Shown here in pieces: positions 36,861 to 46,361 of a DNA stretch of 64,000 nucleotides. Position 1 is the stretch's first letter. The number at the start of each line of letters is the position of its first letter. Source of the DNA: Enterovibrio qingdaonensis (GTDB lineage: Bacteria > Pseudomonadota > Gammaproteobacteria > Enterobacterales > Vibrionaceae); the NCBI RefSeq assembly GCF_028683135.1, contig NZ_JAJUBB010000007.1, positions 1 to 64,000 of the forward strand. The letters are read 5' to 3'. The notes beneath the pieces were generated by a model, which was given only the letters and a program-made list of their open reading frames with translations, made no database searches and was not told the origin of the DNA. Position numbers and translations under genes: made by a program.

Positions 36861-38243
36861 ATGACTCTTTCTCACACTAACGAAAAAGCTCGCTCGTCTG
36901 AATTGGTTTATCGTCTGGACGACAGACCGCCACTTCCACAGACATTGTTTGCGGCTGTCCAACACTTACTGGCGATGTTCGTCGCTGTGGTTACGCCTTC
37001 ACTGATCATTTGCCAAACCTTGGGCCTGCCAGCGTCTGACACCAATACCATTGTCAGCATGTCATTATTTGCATCTGGCTTAGCGTCGCTTATTCAAATT
37101 CGTACCTTTGGTCCACTGGGATCAGGCCTTCTGTCGATTCAAGGCACCAGCTTTAACTTTTTAGGTCCTATTATTGGTGCTGGCCTTGCGATGAAAGCGG
37201 GCGGTGCAACAGTCGAAACGATGATGGCTGCTATTTTCGGTACCATCATGGTGGCGTCAATGACAGAAATCTTCTTGAGCCGCGTTCTTGAACATGCGCA
37301 GCGCGTTATCACGCCACTCGTATCCGGTATTGTTGTTACCTTGATTGGTCTGACACTTATCCAAGTAGGTTTGACCTCTATGGGTGGCGGCTATGCAGCC
37401 ATTGAAAGTGGTACTTTTGGCGACCCGAAAAACCTTCTTCTGGCTGGCTCAGTGCTGGGTGTTATTGTTCTGCTTAATCGCATCAACAACCCTTACCTTC
37501 GTGTATCGTCGATTGTTATCGCGATGACGGTCGGCACCTTGATAGCGTTTGCGCTAGGTATGGTGAACACTTCGCCAGCAAGCGATGTAGAATTCTTTGC
37601 GGTGCCGATTCCGATGCAATACGGCCTATCATTTGATGTGGGTTTGTTAGTGCCATTGATTATTGTGTTCTTAGTGACGTCACTGGAAGCGATTGGCGAC
37701 ATCACCGCGACATCGGAAACATCAGAACAGCCAGTATCTGGCCCGGTATACATGCGTCGAATTAAAGGCGGCGTGCTGGCCGACGGTGTTAACTCCGCTT
37801 TGGCTGCTGTGTTGAACAGTTTCCCGAACTCTACGTTTAGTCAAAACAATGGCATCATCCAGCTTACGGGTGTCGCGAGTCGATACATTGGGTATTTCGT
37901 GGCGGGTATGTTGGTCATTCTTGGTTTGTTGCCAGGGGTTGCAACGCTTGTACAGCTTATCCCTGAGCCCGTGCTTGGTGGGGCGACGATCGTGATGTTC
38001 GGTACCATTGCAGCGTCAGGCATTCGTATCATTTCACGCTGTGAGCTTAACCGCCGTGCGATTCTGATTATGGCGTTGTCTTTCTCTATGGGACTAGGTA
38101 TCGCACAAAAACCTGAAATCCTGCAATTTATGCCTGAATGGATTAAAAACATTCTGTCTTCAGGAATGGCAGCGGGTGGTTTGACCGCCATTATTCTGAA
38201 TTTGGTCCTGCCAATCGAAGACAATAAAGAAGACATTCAATAA
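36861..38243 (+). CDS. xanP: Xanthine:proton symporter (NCS2 family)
   Basis: This 460-residue inner-membrane permease has about 14 predicted helices. The N-terminal stretch [20 protein letters not shown], the substrate-site segment [20 protein letters not shown] and the NCS2 motif [20 protein letters not shown] match E. coli XanP closely. The start at 36861 ([13 protein letters not shown]) is preferred over an in-frame ATG 20 codons earlier because AGG lies near it and XanP begins at that point. A downstream terminator isolates it. PurR-like sites upstream suggest purine repression. Confidence 0.92.
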   Translation: MTLSHTNEKARSSELVYRLDDRPPLPQTLFAAVQHLLAMFVAVVTPSLIICQTLGLPASDTNTIVSMSLFASGLASLIQIRTFGPLGSGLLSIQGTSFNFLGPIIGAGLAMKAGGATVETMMAAIFGTIMVASMTEIFLSRVLEHAQRVITPLVSGIVVTLIGLTLIQVGLTSMGGGYAAIESGTFGDPKNLLLAGSVLGVIVLLNRINNPYLRVSSIVIAMTVGTLIAFALGMVNTSPASDVEFFAVPIPMQYGLSFDVGLLVPLIIVFLVTSLEAIGDITATSETSEQPVSGPVYMRRIKGGVLADGVNSALAAVLNSFPNSTFSQNNGIIQLTGVASRYIGYFVAGMLVILGLLPGVATLVQLIPEPVLGGATIVMFGTIAASGIRIISRCELNRRAILIMALSFSMGLGIAQKPEILQFMPEWIKNILSSGMAAGGLTAIILNLVLPIEDNKEDIQ

Positions 38244-38255
38244 GTTTTTGCCAAT

Positions 38256-38292
38256 AAAAAGGGCAGGAGGCACGCACTCTTGCCCTTTTTTC
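38256..38292 (+). terminator. xanP terminator
   Basis: An AAAAAGGGCAGGAG stem (one G-T pair) with complement at 38277-38290 and a T tract. Confidence 0.82.
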
Positions 38293-38364
38293 TTTCATAT
38301 AACCTCATCCCTACCTCTCACTTTCGGCAACCTGTTTCTATACTGAGAAATTGGAGGTGTCGTT

Positions 38365-39444
38365 ATGTCAAACCATTCAGATTCCACCAATTTTAACACC
38401 GCGCCCTCTGGGACTTCTGCGGAAAACGAGCATCAAAACAGTACACTCGGAAATGACAGCCACGCTCAATCTTGCTGTCAGTACCTCGATCCTGATGGCA
38501 CCGCACACAAATGTAGCGAGATAGCGGGAGAGTCGGGGTTTTGCTTTTGGCATGACGAAAATGCGCCAAAGGATGGTGCGGATGTCAAATTGCGTCTCGA
38601 AGCGTACGCGAAAAGTGGCGGGCAGCTAAGGGGCATTATTGTGAAGCGGGCTGACCTACAAGATGTGAACTTGGTGAAACATGGAGCGGGAGGCGGATAC
38701 GATCTGAGTTATGCCAACTTCTATCGCTCCAACATGACCAACGCACACCTGTTTAATGCGAAATTTGATCATGGCAGTTTGATGAAAGCCGATCTTCACG
38801 ATGCCAATATCCACTGTGCTAGCTTTATCAATTGCAATTTACTCGGCGTGAAGCTCACTGACACCAAAATCGACAACATTAAAATAGGCAATACTCTTCA
38901 ACAGGAAGAGGAAGGCCGTCAGGCAGAAAAAAAACGGGACATGGAGAAGGCGCTTGATCTTTTTGAGCAGTCCGAGGAAATCTATCGGGATTTGCGTAAA
39001 GCGTCTGAAGCGCAGGGTATTTTTACGATGGCAGGCTATTTCTTACAAAAAGAGCTGACCATGAGGCGTTTTCAGATGCCCATGTATTCGACACAACGGG
39101 CCATGTCTAAGACAGTAGATTTGTTCTGTGGCTACGGAGAAAGTCCCATTCGTGTCATATTCTTCTCGCTTGCTCTCATTCTGCTTTGCGCAATTATCTA
39201 CTTTTATATGGGTATCCAGTATGCGGGTGAATATGTAGGTTATGCCGCAACCCAGACAATCGAAGGCAACTTTTGGGCATTTTCAGATTGTCTGTATTAC
39301 AGCGTTGTTACCTTTACAACCTTAGGTTACGGCGACTTTATTCCGATAGGAATGTCGCGGCTTGTCGCAGCAACAGAAGCTTTCACTGGGAGTTTTACAA
39401 TTGCCCTCTTCGTCGTTGTCTTCGTGAAGAAAATGACGCGCTAA
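38365..39444 (+). CDS. Zinc-knuckle / pentapeptide-repeat / K+-channel fusion protein
   Basis: This 359-residue fusion has four parts. Residues 37-63 form a cysteine/histidine cluster (Cys38, Cys50, Cys60, His63 in a C-X11-C-X9-C-X2-H pattern) like small zinc knuckles. Residues about 95-170 are pentapeptide repeats (ADLQDVNL, ANFYRSN, ADLHDAN). A charged helical linker (175-240) follows. The C-terminal part is a two-helix potassium-channel pore with selectivity filter TTLGYGDF at about 318-325 between helices near 262-283 and 330-352. A tetramer would be gated by a cytoplasmic pentapeptide/zinc domain. GGAGG precedes the ATG by seven bases. It is a single-gene unit with no recognisable partner. 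Confidence 0.88.
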   Translation: MSNHSDSTNFNTAPSGTSAENEHQNSTLGNDSHAQSCCQYLDPDGTAHKCSEIAGESGFCFWHDENAPKDGADVKLRLEAYAKSGGQLRGIIVKRADLQDVNLVKHGAGGGYDLSYANFYRSNMTNAHLFNAKFDHGSLMKADLHDANIHCASFINCNLLGVKLTDTKIDNIKIGNTLQQEEEGRQAEKKRDMEKALDLFEQSEEIYRDLRKASEAQGIFTMAGYFLQKELTMRRFQMPMYSTQRAMSKTVDLFCGYGESPIRVIFFSLALILLCAIIYFYMGIQYAGEYVGYAATQTIEGNFWAFSDCLYYSVVTFTTLGYGDFIPIGMSRLVAATEAFTGSFTIALFVVVFVKKMTR

Positions 39445-39482
39445 CTCACTGAGTCGTAAAAAGGAAGAAAACAGCACATCAG

Positions 39483-39514
39483 AGCAGCTGAGGGTAGCGA
39501 CTTGGCTGCTTTTT
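39483..39514 (+). terminator. Possible terminator after the channel gene
   Basis: AGCAGC and GCTGCT arms flank a 16-base loop and are followed by five T. The long loop makes this uncertain. Confidence 0.4.
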
Positions 39515-39558
39515 CGTTACTCTCGGGTTACGAAACAATAAGGAATCACGAAGTTCAG

Positions 39559-40842
39559 ATGGAGCAGTTGACATTACAACCCATTTCTAAGATTAACGGT
39601 GAAGTTAATCTCCCAGGCTCAAAGAGTGTTTCTAACCGTGCACTTCTTCTTGCCGCATTTGCTAAAGGCACGACTCGCCTCACCAACCTACTTGATAGCG
39701 ATGACATCCGTCATATGCTTAACGCGCTCACTAAACTGGGTGTGACATACCGACTTTCAGACGACAAAACGCAGTGTGAAGTGGAAGGGTTAGGTGGCGC
39801 ATTCAATACATCTGAACCGTTAGAACTGTTTTTAGGTAACGCTGGGACCGCTATGCGTCCACTGGCTGCCGCACTCTGCCTTGGTAAGGGAGAGTATGTA
39901 TTGACGGGCGAGCCGCGTATGAAAGAACGCCCGATAGGACACCTTGTAGATGCCATGCGCGATGTTGGCGCGCAAGTTAGCTACCTTGAGAATGAAAACT
40001 ACCCGCCACTGCGTATTGTGGGCAAAGACATTGCAGGGGGAAGCGTCGAAATTGATGGTTCTATCTCGAGCCAATTTCTGACCGCGTTTTTAATGACTGC
40101 ACCACTGTTTAGTGGTGACACAGACATTCGTATCAAAGGCGATTTGGTCTCCAAACCATACATCGACATAACCCTTCATATCATGGCGCAGTTTGGTGTT
40201 GAGGTTGTCAATGACAACTACCAAACCTTCCATGTGAAAGGAAACCAAACGTACGTTTCACCGGGTGACTTTCTTGTTGAAGGTGATGCATCATCTGCAT
40301 CGTACTTCCTTGCGGCGGCTGCCATCAAAGGTGGTGAAGTCAAAGTAACAGGCATTGGTAAGAAAAGCATCCAAGGTGATGTGCAGTTTGCAGATGCGTT
40401 GGCAGCAATGGGGGCGGAGATTGAATGGGGTGATGATTATGTCATTGCGCGCCGAGGCGAACTGAAAGCGGTTGATTTAGATTTTAATCATATTCCAGAT
40501 GCGGCGATGACCATTGCAACGGCAGCATTATTTGCTGAGGGAACCACGTCAATCCGTAATGTTTACAATTGGCGAGTGAAAGAAACCGATCGCCTTTCTG
40601 CGATGGCGACGGAGTTACGTAAAGTAGGTGCGGAGGTTGAAGAGGGTGAAGATTACATTACGATCACTCCCACGCCAAACCTTCAACATGCTGCGATAGA
40701 CACCTATGATGACCACCGAATGGCAATGTGCTTCTCGCTTGTTGCGCTTAGTGATACGCCGGTGACCATTAACGATCCTAAGTGTACGTCGAAGACTTTT
40801 CCTGACTACTTTGACAAATTATCAGCACTTGCGGAAAGTTAA
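39559..40842 (+). CDS. aroA: 5-enolpyruvylshikimate-3-phosphate synthase
   Basis: This 427-residue enzyme joins shikimate 3-phosphate and phosphoenolpyruvate in aromatic amino acid synthesis. The start [20 protein letters not shown] matches E. coli AroA and gives the exact E. coli length; an upstream in-frame codon 19 residues earlier has no support. The glyphosate/PEP-site motif [17 protein letters not shown] and the later [14 protein letters not shown] and [10 protein letters not shown] motifs are present. The ATG has AAGGA, but at a long spacing of about 15 bases. cmk and rpsA follow downstream in the usual order. Confidence 0.97.
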   Translation: MEQLTLQPISKINGEVNLPGSKSVSNRALLLAAFAKGTTRLTNLLDSDDIRHMLNALTKLGVTYRLSDDKTQCEVEGLGGAFNTSEPLELFLGNAGTAMRPLAAALCLGKGEYVLTGEPRMKERPIGHLVDAMRDVGAQVSYLENENYPPLRIVGKDIAGGSVEIDGSISSQFLTAFLMTAPLFSGDTDIRIKGDLVSKPYIDITLHIMAQFGVEVVNDNYQTFHVKGNQTYVSPGDFLVEGDASSASYFLAAAAIKGGEVKVTGIGKKSIQGDVQFADALAAMGAEIEWGDDYVIARRGELKAVDLDFNHIPDAAMTIATAALFAEGTTSIRNVYNWRVKETDRLSAMATELRKVGAEVEEGEDYITITPTPNLQHAAIDTYDDHRMAMCFSLVALSDTPVTINDPKCTSKTFPDYFDKLSALAES

Positions 40843-40866
40843 CGTTCCGCTATGTGATAAAAAGAG

Positions 40867-40899
40867 AAAATAGGTCGCGTCGCCGACCTATTTTTTTTA
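40867..40899 (+). terminator. aroA terminator
   Basis: An AAAATAGGTCG / CGACCTATTTT stem with a six-base loop is followed by a T tract. Confidence 0.88.
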
Positions 40900-41006
40900 T
40901 TGAGACTTCCCTATAATACGCCCCCGATTCCTCGAAGTAGTTAACCACATGATGTGTACGTCGTGTTTCGCTAACTGCTTCGGACGTAAACGATTTGGAG
41001 AAGTCT

Positions 41007-41693
41007 ATGTCTACCCAAGCACCTGTGATTACCGTTGACGGCCCAAGTGGCGCCGGAAAAGGTACGCTTTGCATGTTGTTAGCAGAGAAGCTGGGCTGGC
41101 ATTTGCTTGATTCTGGCGCGATTTACCGTGTTTTAGCGTTAGCTGCTATTCACCATGGTGTGGACACTGAGTCCGAAGACGCGCTGGTTCCTTTGGCTGC
41201 GCACCTAGATGTGCAGTTTAAAGCCGAAGGTGATCTGGTAAAAGTTATCCTTGAAGGCGAAGACGTATCGGGTGAACTTCGTAAAGAAGAAACAGGTATG
41301 GCTGCGTCTAAAGTGGCGGCATTGCCGCGAGTCCGCGAAGCATTGTTGCGACGTCAGCGTGCATTTGTGGAAGCCCCTGGTCTGGTTGCTGACGGTCGTG
41401 ATATGGGTACCGTAGTATTCCCGCATGCAGAAGTGAAAATCTTTCTGGACGCAAGTGCGGAAGAACGCGCCCTACGCCGTATGAACCAGTTGCAACTGAA
41501 GGGGTTAGATGTTAACTTTGACCGCCTTTTGAGCGAAATTCAGGAACGTGATGATCGTGACCGCAACCGTGCAGTTGCGCCATTGCGTCCCGCTGAAGAT
41601 GCGCTGGTGCTCGACTCCACCTCTCTCAACATTGAGCAGGTGCTGGAGCAGGCATTAGCCTATATTGAAAGTAGATTGACCGTTGCTTCTTGA
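41007..41693 (+). CDS. cmk: Cytidylate kinase
   Basis: This 228-residue enzyme phosphorylates CMP and dCMP. The P-loop [13 protein letters not shown] lies at residues 10-22, DSGAIYR and [10 protein letters not shown] follow, and the lid helix RRMNQLQ and DRDRNRA motif are complete. The ATG at 41007 has TTTGGAG seven bases upstream; an in-frame TTG at 40995 is inside that Shine-Dalgarno and is rejected. It lies directly before rpsA, as in most gamma-proteobacteria. Confidence 0.96.
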   Translation: MSTQAPVITVDGPSGAGKGTLCMLLAEKLGWHLLDSGAIYRVLALAAIHHGVDTESEDALVPLAAHLDVQFKAEGDLVKVILEGEDVSGELRKEETGMAASKVAALPRVREALLRRQRAFVEAPGLVADGRDMGTVVFPHAEVKIFLDASAEERALRRMNQLQLKGLDVNFDRLLSEIQERDDRDRNRAVAPLRPAEDALVLDSTSLNIEQVLEQALAYIESRLTVAS

Positions 41694-41697
41694 AGCA

Positions 41698-41769
41698 GCG
41701 GTGAAAACCGTTGGTCGCAAGGATGATGACCGACATTAACATCAACCCCACGCGGTAGGATACCCGTGG
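41698..41769 (+). promoter_or_regulatory. Structured rpsA leader, probable S1 autoregulatory element
   Basis: Three hairpins precede the rpsA start: CGGT-GAAA-ACCG at 41699-41710, GGTC...GACC at 41713-41731 with AGGA in the loop, and CCACG-C-GGT / ACC-CGTGG at 41748-41769 with AGGAT in the loop. The start codon itself lacks a strong Shine-Dalgarno. E. coli rpsA uses similar GGA-loop hairpins, bound by S1, for autogenous control. Confidence 0.6.
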
Positions 41770-41793
41770 CCGTTTAAATTGAAGATCAAATTA

Positions 41794-43464
41794 ATGACTG
41801 AATCTTTTGCTTCACTCTTTGAAGAGTCTCTTAAAGAGCTAGAAACCCGCCCAGGTGCGATCGTTAAAGGTACTGTAGTAGCTATCGAGAACGGTTACGT
41901 TCTGGTTGACGCTGGCCTTAAGTCTGAGTCTTCTATTCCAGCTGAGCAGTTCAAAAACGCTGCTGGCGAACTAGAAATCGAAGTTGGTGCTGAAGTAGAC
42001 GTAGCACTTGACGCGATCGAAGATGGTTTCGGTGAAACTCAACTGTCTCGTGAAAAAGCGAAACGTCACGAAGCTTGGATCCAACTGGAGAAAGCTTACG
42101 AAGACGCTGAAACTGTTATCGGTGTTATCAACGGTAAAGTTAAAGGTGGCTTCACTGTAGAACTGAACGGCATCCGCGCGTTCCTACCAGGTTCACTGGT
42201 TGACGTTCGTCCAGTACGTGACACTGCTCACCTGGAAGGCAAAGAGCTGGAGTTCAAAGTTATCAAGCTAGACCAGAAGCGCAACAACGTTGTTGTTTCT
42301 CGTCGTGCTGTTATCGAATCTGAAAGCAGCGTTGAGCGTGATGAACTGCTGGCTTCTCTGCAAGAAGGCATGGAAGTTAAAGGTATCGTTAAGAACCTGA
42401 CTGACTACGGTGCATTCGTAGATCTGGGCGGTGTTGACGGCCTGCTGCACATCACTGACATGGCTTGGAAACGCGTTAAGCACCCATCAGAAATCGTTAA
42501 CGTAGGTGACGAGATTCTGGTTAAAGTTCTGAAGTTCGATCGTGACCGCACTCGCGTATCTCTGGGTCTGAAGCAACTTGGCGAAGATCCATGGGTAGCA
42601 ATTGCTAACCGTTACCCAGAAGGTCACAAACTGACTGGTCGTGTAACTAACCTGACTGATTACGGCTGCTTCGTAGAAATCGAAGAAGGCGTTGAAGGTC
42701 TGGTACACGTTTCTGAAATGGACTGGACTAACAAAAACATTCACCCATCTAAAGTTGTTAACGTGGGTGATGAAGTTGAAGTTATGGTTCTGGACATCGA
42801 CGAAGAGCGTCGCCGTATCAGCCTGGGTCTGAAGCAATGTAAGAACAACCCATGGCAAGTATTTGCAGAAATGCAAAACAAAGGCGATCGCGTAACTGGT
42901 AAGATCAAGTCTATCACTGACTTCGGTATCTTCATCGGTCTGGAAGGCGGTATCGACGGTCTGGTTCACCTGTCTGACATTTCTTGGAATGTTGCAGGCG
43001 AAGACGCAGTTCGCGACTTCAAGAAAGGCGACGAAATCTCTGCAGTTGTTCTTCAAGTTGATGCTGAGCGTGAGCGTATCTCACTGGGCATCAAGCAAAT
43101 GGAAGAAGACCCATTCAACAACTACATGGCTGACAACAAAAAAGGCGCTGTAGTTAAGGGTAAAGTAACTGCTGTTGACGCTAAAGGCGCAACTGTTGAG
43201 TTGGCTGAAGGCGTTGAAGGTTACCTGCGTGCTTCTGAAGCATCACGTGATCGCGTTGAAGATGCGACTCTGGTTCTGGCTGTTGGCGACGAAGTTGAAG
43301 CGAAGTTCACCGGTGTTGACCGTAAGAACCGCGTAATCAACCTGTCTGTACGTGCTAAAGACGAAGCAGAAGAGCAAGAAGCAATGGCTACTCTGAACAA
43401 AGCGGACGACGCTGCGTTCGGTAACGCTATGGCTGACGCGTTCAAAGCTGCGAAAAGCGAATAA
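41794..43464 (+). CDS. rpsA: Ribosomal protein S1
   Basis: This 556-residue protein of the 30S subunit has six S1 (OB-fold) repeats; examples are [20 protein letters not shown] and [20 protein letters not shown]. It unwinds mRNA and helps initiation. The ATG at 41794 ([16 protein letters not shown]) matches E. coli S1 and gives almost the same length; five upstream codons are not coding. The gene is preceded by a structured leader with GGA loops. ihfB follows 75 bases downstream. Confidence 0.98.
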   Translation: MTESFASLFEESLKELETRPGAIVKGTVVAIENGYVLVDAGLKSESSIPAEQFKNAAGELEIEVGAEVDVALDAIEDGFGETQLSREKAKRHEAWIQLEKAYEDAETVIGVINGKVKGGFTVELNGIRAFLPGSLVDVRPVRDTAHLEGKELEFKVIKLDQKRNNVVVSRRAVIESESSVERDELLASLQEGMEVKGIVKNLTDYGAFVDLGGVDGLLHITDMAWKRVKHPSEIVNVGDEILVKVLKFDRDRTRVSLGLKQLGEDPWVAIANRYPEGHKLTGRVTNLTDYGCFVEIEEGVEGLVHVSEMDWTNKNIHPSKVVNVGDEVEVMVLDIDEERRRISLGLKQCKNNPWQVFAEMQNKGDRVTGKIKSITDFGIFIGLEGGIDGLVHLSDISWNVAGEDAVRDFKKGDEISAVVLQVDAERERISLGIKQMEEDPFNNYMADNKKGAVVKGKVTAVDAKGATVELAEGVEGYLRASEASRDRVEDATLVLAVGDEVEAKFTGVDRKNRVINLSVRAKDEAEEQEAMATLNKADDAAFGNAMADAFKAAKSE

Positions 43465-43539
43465 TTAATGTGAACTGAGGGGGAAAAATTCCTCCTCTAC
43501 AGTTATACTGTTGAGAAACATACTAAAAGCGGGGTGATC

Positions 43540-43818
43540 ATGACGAAGTCTGAGTTGATCGAAAGACTGTGTAGTCAACAAACCCATCTTTCTGCCAAAC
43601 AGGTAGAAGATGCCATCAAGGAAATCCTTGAGCACATGGCCACTACACTCGAGGAAGGTGACAGAATCGAGATTCGTGGTTTTGGTAGTTTCTCTTTGCA
43701 TTATCGCGCTCCTCGAGTTGGACGTAATCCAAAGACAGGTGACAAAGTTGAGTTGGACGGCAAGTACGTTCCTCACTTCAAACCTGGGAAGGAGCTTCGC
43801 GACCGAGTTAACCTTTAA
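43540..43818 (+). CDS. ihfB: Integration host factor beta subunit
   Basis: This 92-residue DNA-bending protein forms the IHF heterodimer. The beta-arm signature [20 protein letters not shown] and the body [16 protein letters not shown] match E. coli IhfB almost residue for residue. The ATG at 43540 ([10 protein letters not shown]) follows GGGGTGATC; a codon pair upstream in frame is rejected. It follows rpsA in the conserved cmk-rpsA-ihfB order and ends in a strong terminator. Confidence 0.97.
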   Translation: MTKSELIERLCSQQTHLSAKQVEDAIKEILEHMATTLEEGDRIEIRGFGSFSLHYRAPRVGRNPKTGDKVELDGKYVPHFKPGKELRDRVNL

Positions 43819-43840
43819 CGGTTGATTCGATTCTGAATAA

Positions 43841-43874
43841 AAAAACGGCATGCGTATCGTATGCCGTTTTTTTT
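43841..43874 (+). terminator. ihfB terminator
   Basis: An AAAACGGCATGCG / CGTATGCCGTTTT stem with one G-T pair and a T tract. Confidence 0.9.
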
Positions 43875-43997
43875 ATGCCTATTAGAATGGTCTGACAAGC
43901 CAAATTACTGCATAATCACACATAAACTGGCTCGCAAGTTACTGACCTTTTCATCAGTTAGTTGTTGTGCGCCGGAAATTTTAAAGAGGGAGTGACA

Positions 43998-44282
43998 GTG
44001 AAGATTATTGGTATCGTATTGCTCGTCGTGAGTTTTCTCGTCGCATTGGCGTTAGGGACACAGAATCAGGAAGTGGTTAACTTCAACTACCTGCTTGCGC
44101 AAGGTGAATTCAAATTATCGTTGCTACTTGGCATTGTGTTTGGCACTGGATTTGCGCTTGGCTGGTTGATTTGTGGTTTGCTTTACTTGAAAGCCAAAAT
44201 GTCAGCGTCCATGTTGAGAAAACAAGTCAATAAGCAGCGCCAAGAACTCGATAAGTTGCGCACGGACCCGGTTAAGGAATAA
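43998..44282 (+). CDS. lapA: Lipopolysaccharide assembly protein A
   Basis: This 94-residue inner-membrane protein has two predicted helices (about 1-22 and 41-62) and a short cytoplasmic coiled-coil tail. It works with LapB to set FtsH-dependent LpxC turnover and so lipopolysaccharide synthesis. The segment NFNYLLAQGEFKLSLLLGIV matches E. coli LapA. The start is GTG at 43998 with GAGGGAG eight bases upstream. lapB begins six bases after its stop, so the two are coupled, then pyrF follows. Confidence 0.93.
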   Translation: MKIIGIVLLVVSFLVALALGTQNQEVVNFNYLLAQGEFKLSLLLGIVFGTGFALGWLICGLLYLKAKMSASMLRKQVNKQRQELDKLRTDPVKE

Positions 44283-44288
44283 CAGTAA

Positions 44289-45458
44289 ATGCTTGAGCTG
44301 TTGTTTCTATTACTACCAATCGCCGCCGGTTATGGCTGGTATATGGGTAATAGGAATGCTCGTCATCGTCGACAGGATCAGTCTCACCATCTTTCAAGAC
44401 AATATGTCGCAGGCTTGAACTTACTTTTGTCAGATCAATCTGACAAAGCAGTAGACCTGTTTATTGAGCTGCTTCAAGTCGACAACGAGACGATAGATAC
44501 ACATCTTGCACTCGGGAACCTATTCCGTTCACGCGGAGAGGTCGACCGCGCTATTCGTATTCACCAAAACCTCATCGCTCGTCCAAATCTCACCATTGAC
44601 CAACGTAATCTCGCGTTGCAGCAGCTTGCTAAAGACTATATGGTCGCAGGCTTTTTTGACCGCGCAGAGAAAATCTTCCACCAACTCGTTGATGAGCCGG
44701 ATTATAAGCAGTTCGCGCTGCAGCAACTTCTTGCTATCTACCAACAAACCAGAGAATGGGAAAAAGCCATTGATACGGCGAGTCGTTTGGTGAAGTCGGG
44801 CAAGACCAAGCTCAAACGAGATATCTCCCACTTCTACTGTGAGCTGGCGATGCAAGCGTTGGGGGATGACAACGAAAAGTCGGCAAGGCAACTGCTAAAG
44901 AAATCGCTCTCCACGGACAAAACATGTGTACGTGCGTCACTCATGATTGCGCGTATCGACATCCAAAATGAAGACTACAAAGATGCAATAAAAGTCCTCG
45001 AGCAGGTTTTAGAGCAGGATCCAGACTTTATTAGCGAGGCATTGCCTTTGTTAGACAAGTGCTACCAGTACCTTGAAAAGGAAATGGCACTGGTACGCTT
45101 CTTAAAAAGTTGCCTAGAAAAGAACACGGGGGCGACAGCAGAATTAATGATGTCTGATGTGATTAATTCACATGAGAATGCAGCCATGGCACAAAGCTTT
45201 TTGACGCGCCAACTTGTAAAAAATCCAACAATGAAAGGTTTCCACAAGCTGATGCAACTCCATGTTGAACAAGCCGAGGAAGGGCGCGCCAAAGTCAGCT
45301 TAAACACGTTAAAACATCTTGTAGAAGAACAATTAAAAGTTAAGCCTCACTATCGTTGTCGTAAGTGTGGTTTTTCTACCCACTCTTTGTATTGGCACTG
45401 TCCATCATGCAAAGGATGGGGATCAATTAAGCCCATTAGAGGTCTAGACGGAGAATAA
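44289..45458 (+). CDS. lapB: Lipopolysaccharide assembly protein B (TPR and rubredoxin-like)
   Basis: This 389-residue inner-membrane-anchored protein has an N-terminal helix (1-19), a series of tetratricopeptide repeats from about residue 35 to 330, and a C-terminal rubredoxin-like metal site with CRKCGF and HCPSCKGWG. LapB (YciM) presents LpxC to FtsH for degradation. The ATG overlaps the tail of the lapA operon unit at six bases. pyrF starts six bases after its stop, an order conserved in gamma-proteobacteria. Confidence 0.95.
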   Translation: MLELLFLLLPIAAGYGWYMGNRNARHRRQDQSHHLSRQYVAGLNLLLSDQSDKAVDLFIELLQVDNETIDTHLALGNLFRSRGEVDRAIRIHQNLIARPNLTIDQRNLALQQLAKDYMVAGFFDRAEKIFHQLVDEPDYKQFALQQLLAIYQQTREWEKAIDTASRLVKSGKTKLKRDISHFYCELAMQALGDDNEKSARQLLKKSLSTDKTCVRASLMIARIDIQNEDYKDAIKVLEQVLEQDPDFISEALPLLDKCYQYLEKEMALVRFLKSCLEKNTGATAELMMSDVINSHENAAMAQSFLTRQLVKNPTMKGFHKLMQLHVEQAEEGRAKVSLNTLKHLVEEQLKVKPHYRCRKCGFSTHSLYWHCPSCKGWGSIKPIRGLDGE

Positions 45459-45464
45459 TTAGGA

Positions 45465-46160
45465 ATGCAGGACCCAAAAGTAATTGTTGCATTGGATTAC
45501 CCAAATATTGATCAGGCACTGGCGTTTGTTGACCGTATTGAGCCAGGCAGTTGTCACCTGAAAGTGGGTAAGGAAATGTTTACCCTGTATGGTCCTGATT
45601 ATGTGCGTAAGCTACATGACCGTGGACACACTGTTTTCCTCGATTTGAAATTCCACGATATTCCTAATACCTGTGCGCGTGCAGTTGCTGCAGCAGCAGA
45701 ATTAGGCGTATGGATGGTAAACGTTCACGCGAGTGGCGGTGAACGTATGATGGTTGCTGCACGTGAGGCCTTGGAGCCGTATGGTAACGACAAGCCTTTG
45801 CTGATTGGTGTGACCGTGCTAACCAGCATGGAGCAAAGCGATCTAGCTGGTATTGGTATCAGCCGTGAGCCTCAAGAACACGTCATGTCACTGGCTACTC
45901 TGACACGCAATAGTGGCCTGGATGGTGTTGTTTGTTCAGCACATGAATCCAGCATGCTTAAAAATGCATTGGGACAGGATTTCAAATTGGTTACGCCAGG
46001 CATTCGCCCTGCAGGCTCCGACGCGGGCGACCAACGCCGTATCATGACCCCTGTTGAAGCCGTTGCTGCGGGTTCCGATTATTTGGTAATCGGTAGACCA
46101 ATTACGCAAGCCGCAGATCCGATGCAGGTCTTATCGGAAATTAATGCGTCACTGCGATAA
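45465..46160 (+). CDS. pyrF: Orotidine 5'-phosphate decarboxylase
   Basis: This 231-residue enzyme makes UMP from OMP. The catalytic charged network is in [12 protein letters not shown] near residues 60-71 and GVTVLTSM and [14 protein letters not shown] close the active site. Length fits the group. It starts with ATG six bases after lapB, with a Shine-Dalgarno inside the gene boundary, so translation is coupled to lapB. A UUCG-loop terminator ends the transcript. E. coli has yciH after pyrF; it is absent here. Confidence 0.97.
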   Translation: MQDPKVIVALDYPNIDQALAFVDRIEPGSCHLKVGKEMFTLYGPDYVRKLHDRGHTVFLDLKFHDIPNTCARAVAAAAELGVWMVNVHASGGERMMVAAREALEPYGNDKPLLIGVTVLTSMEQSDLAGIGISREPQEHVMSLATLTRNSGLDGVVCSAHESSMLKNALGQDFKLVTPGIRPAGSDAGDQRRIMTPVEAVAAGSDYLVIGRPITQAADPMQVLSEINASLR

Positions 46161-46167
46161 CATCATT

Positions 46168-46190
46168 AAACCGCCTTCGGGCGGTTTTTT
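46168..46190 (+). terminator. lapAB-pyrF terminator
   Basis: An AAACCGCC / GGCGGTTT stem with a TTCG tetraloop is followed by T residues. Confidence 0.93.
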
Positions 46191-46361
46191 CTTTCCTTTT
46201 CCTTTCTTTTTCCCGCCCTAAATCGCAATGTGTAATCGAGTTTCATTTTTCCTTTAAGTGAATCGCATGGCTTTGTTCGATTAAGTAAATGTTTCGTTAC
46301 TCCATATATTTTCAATGAAATGTTGATTTAGTATTTGCGGGAGGTATGAAAAGGAGTTCAC

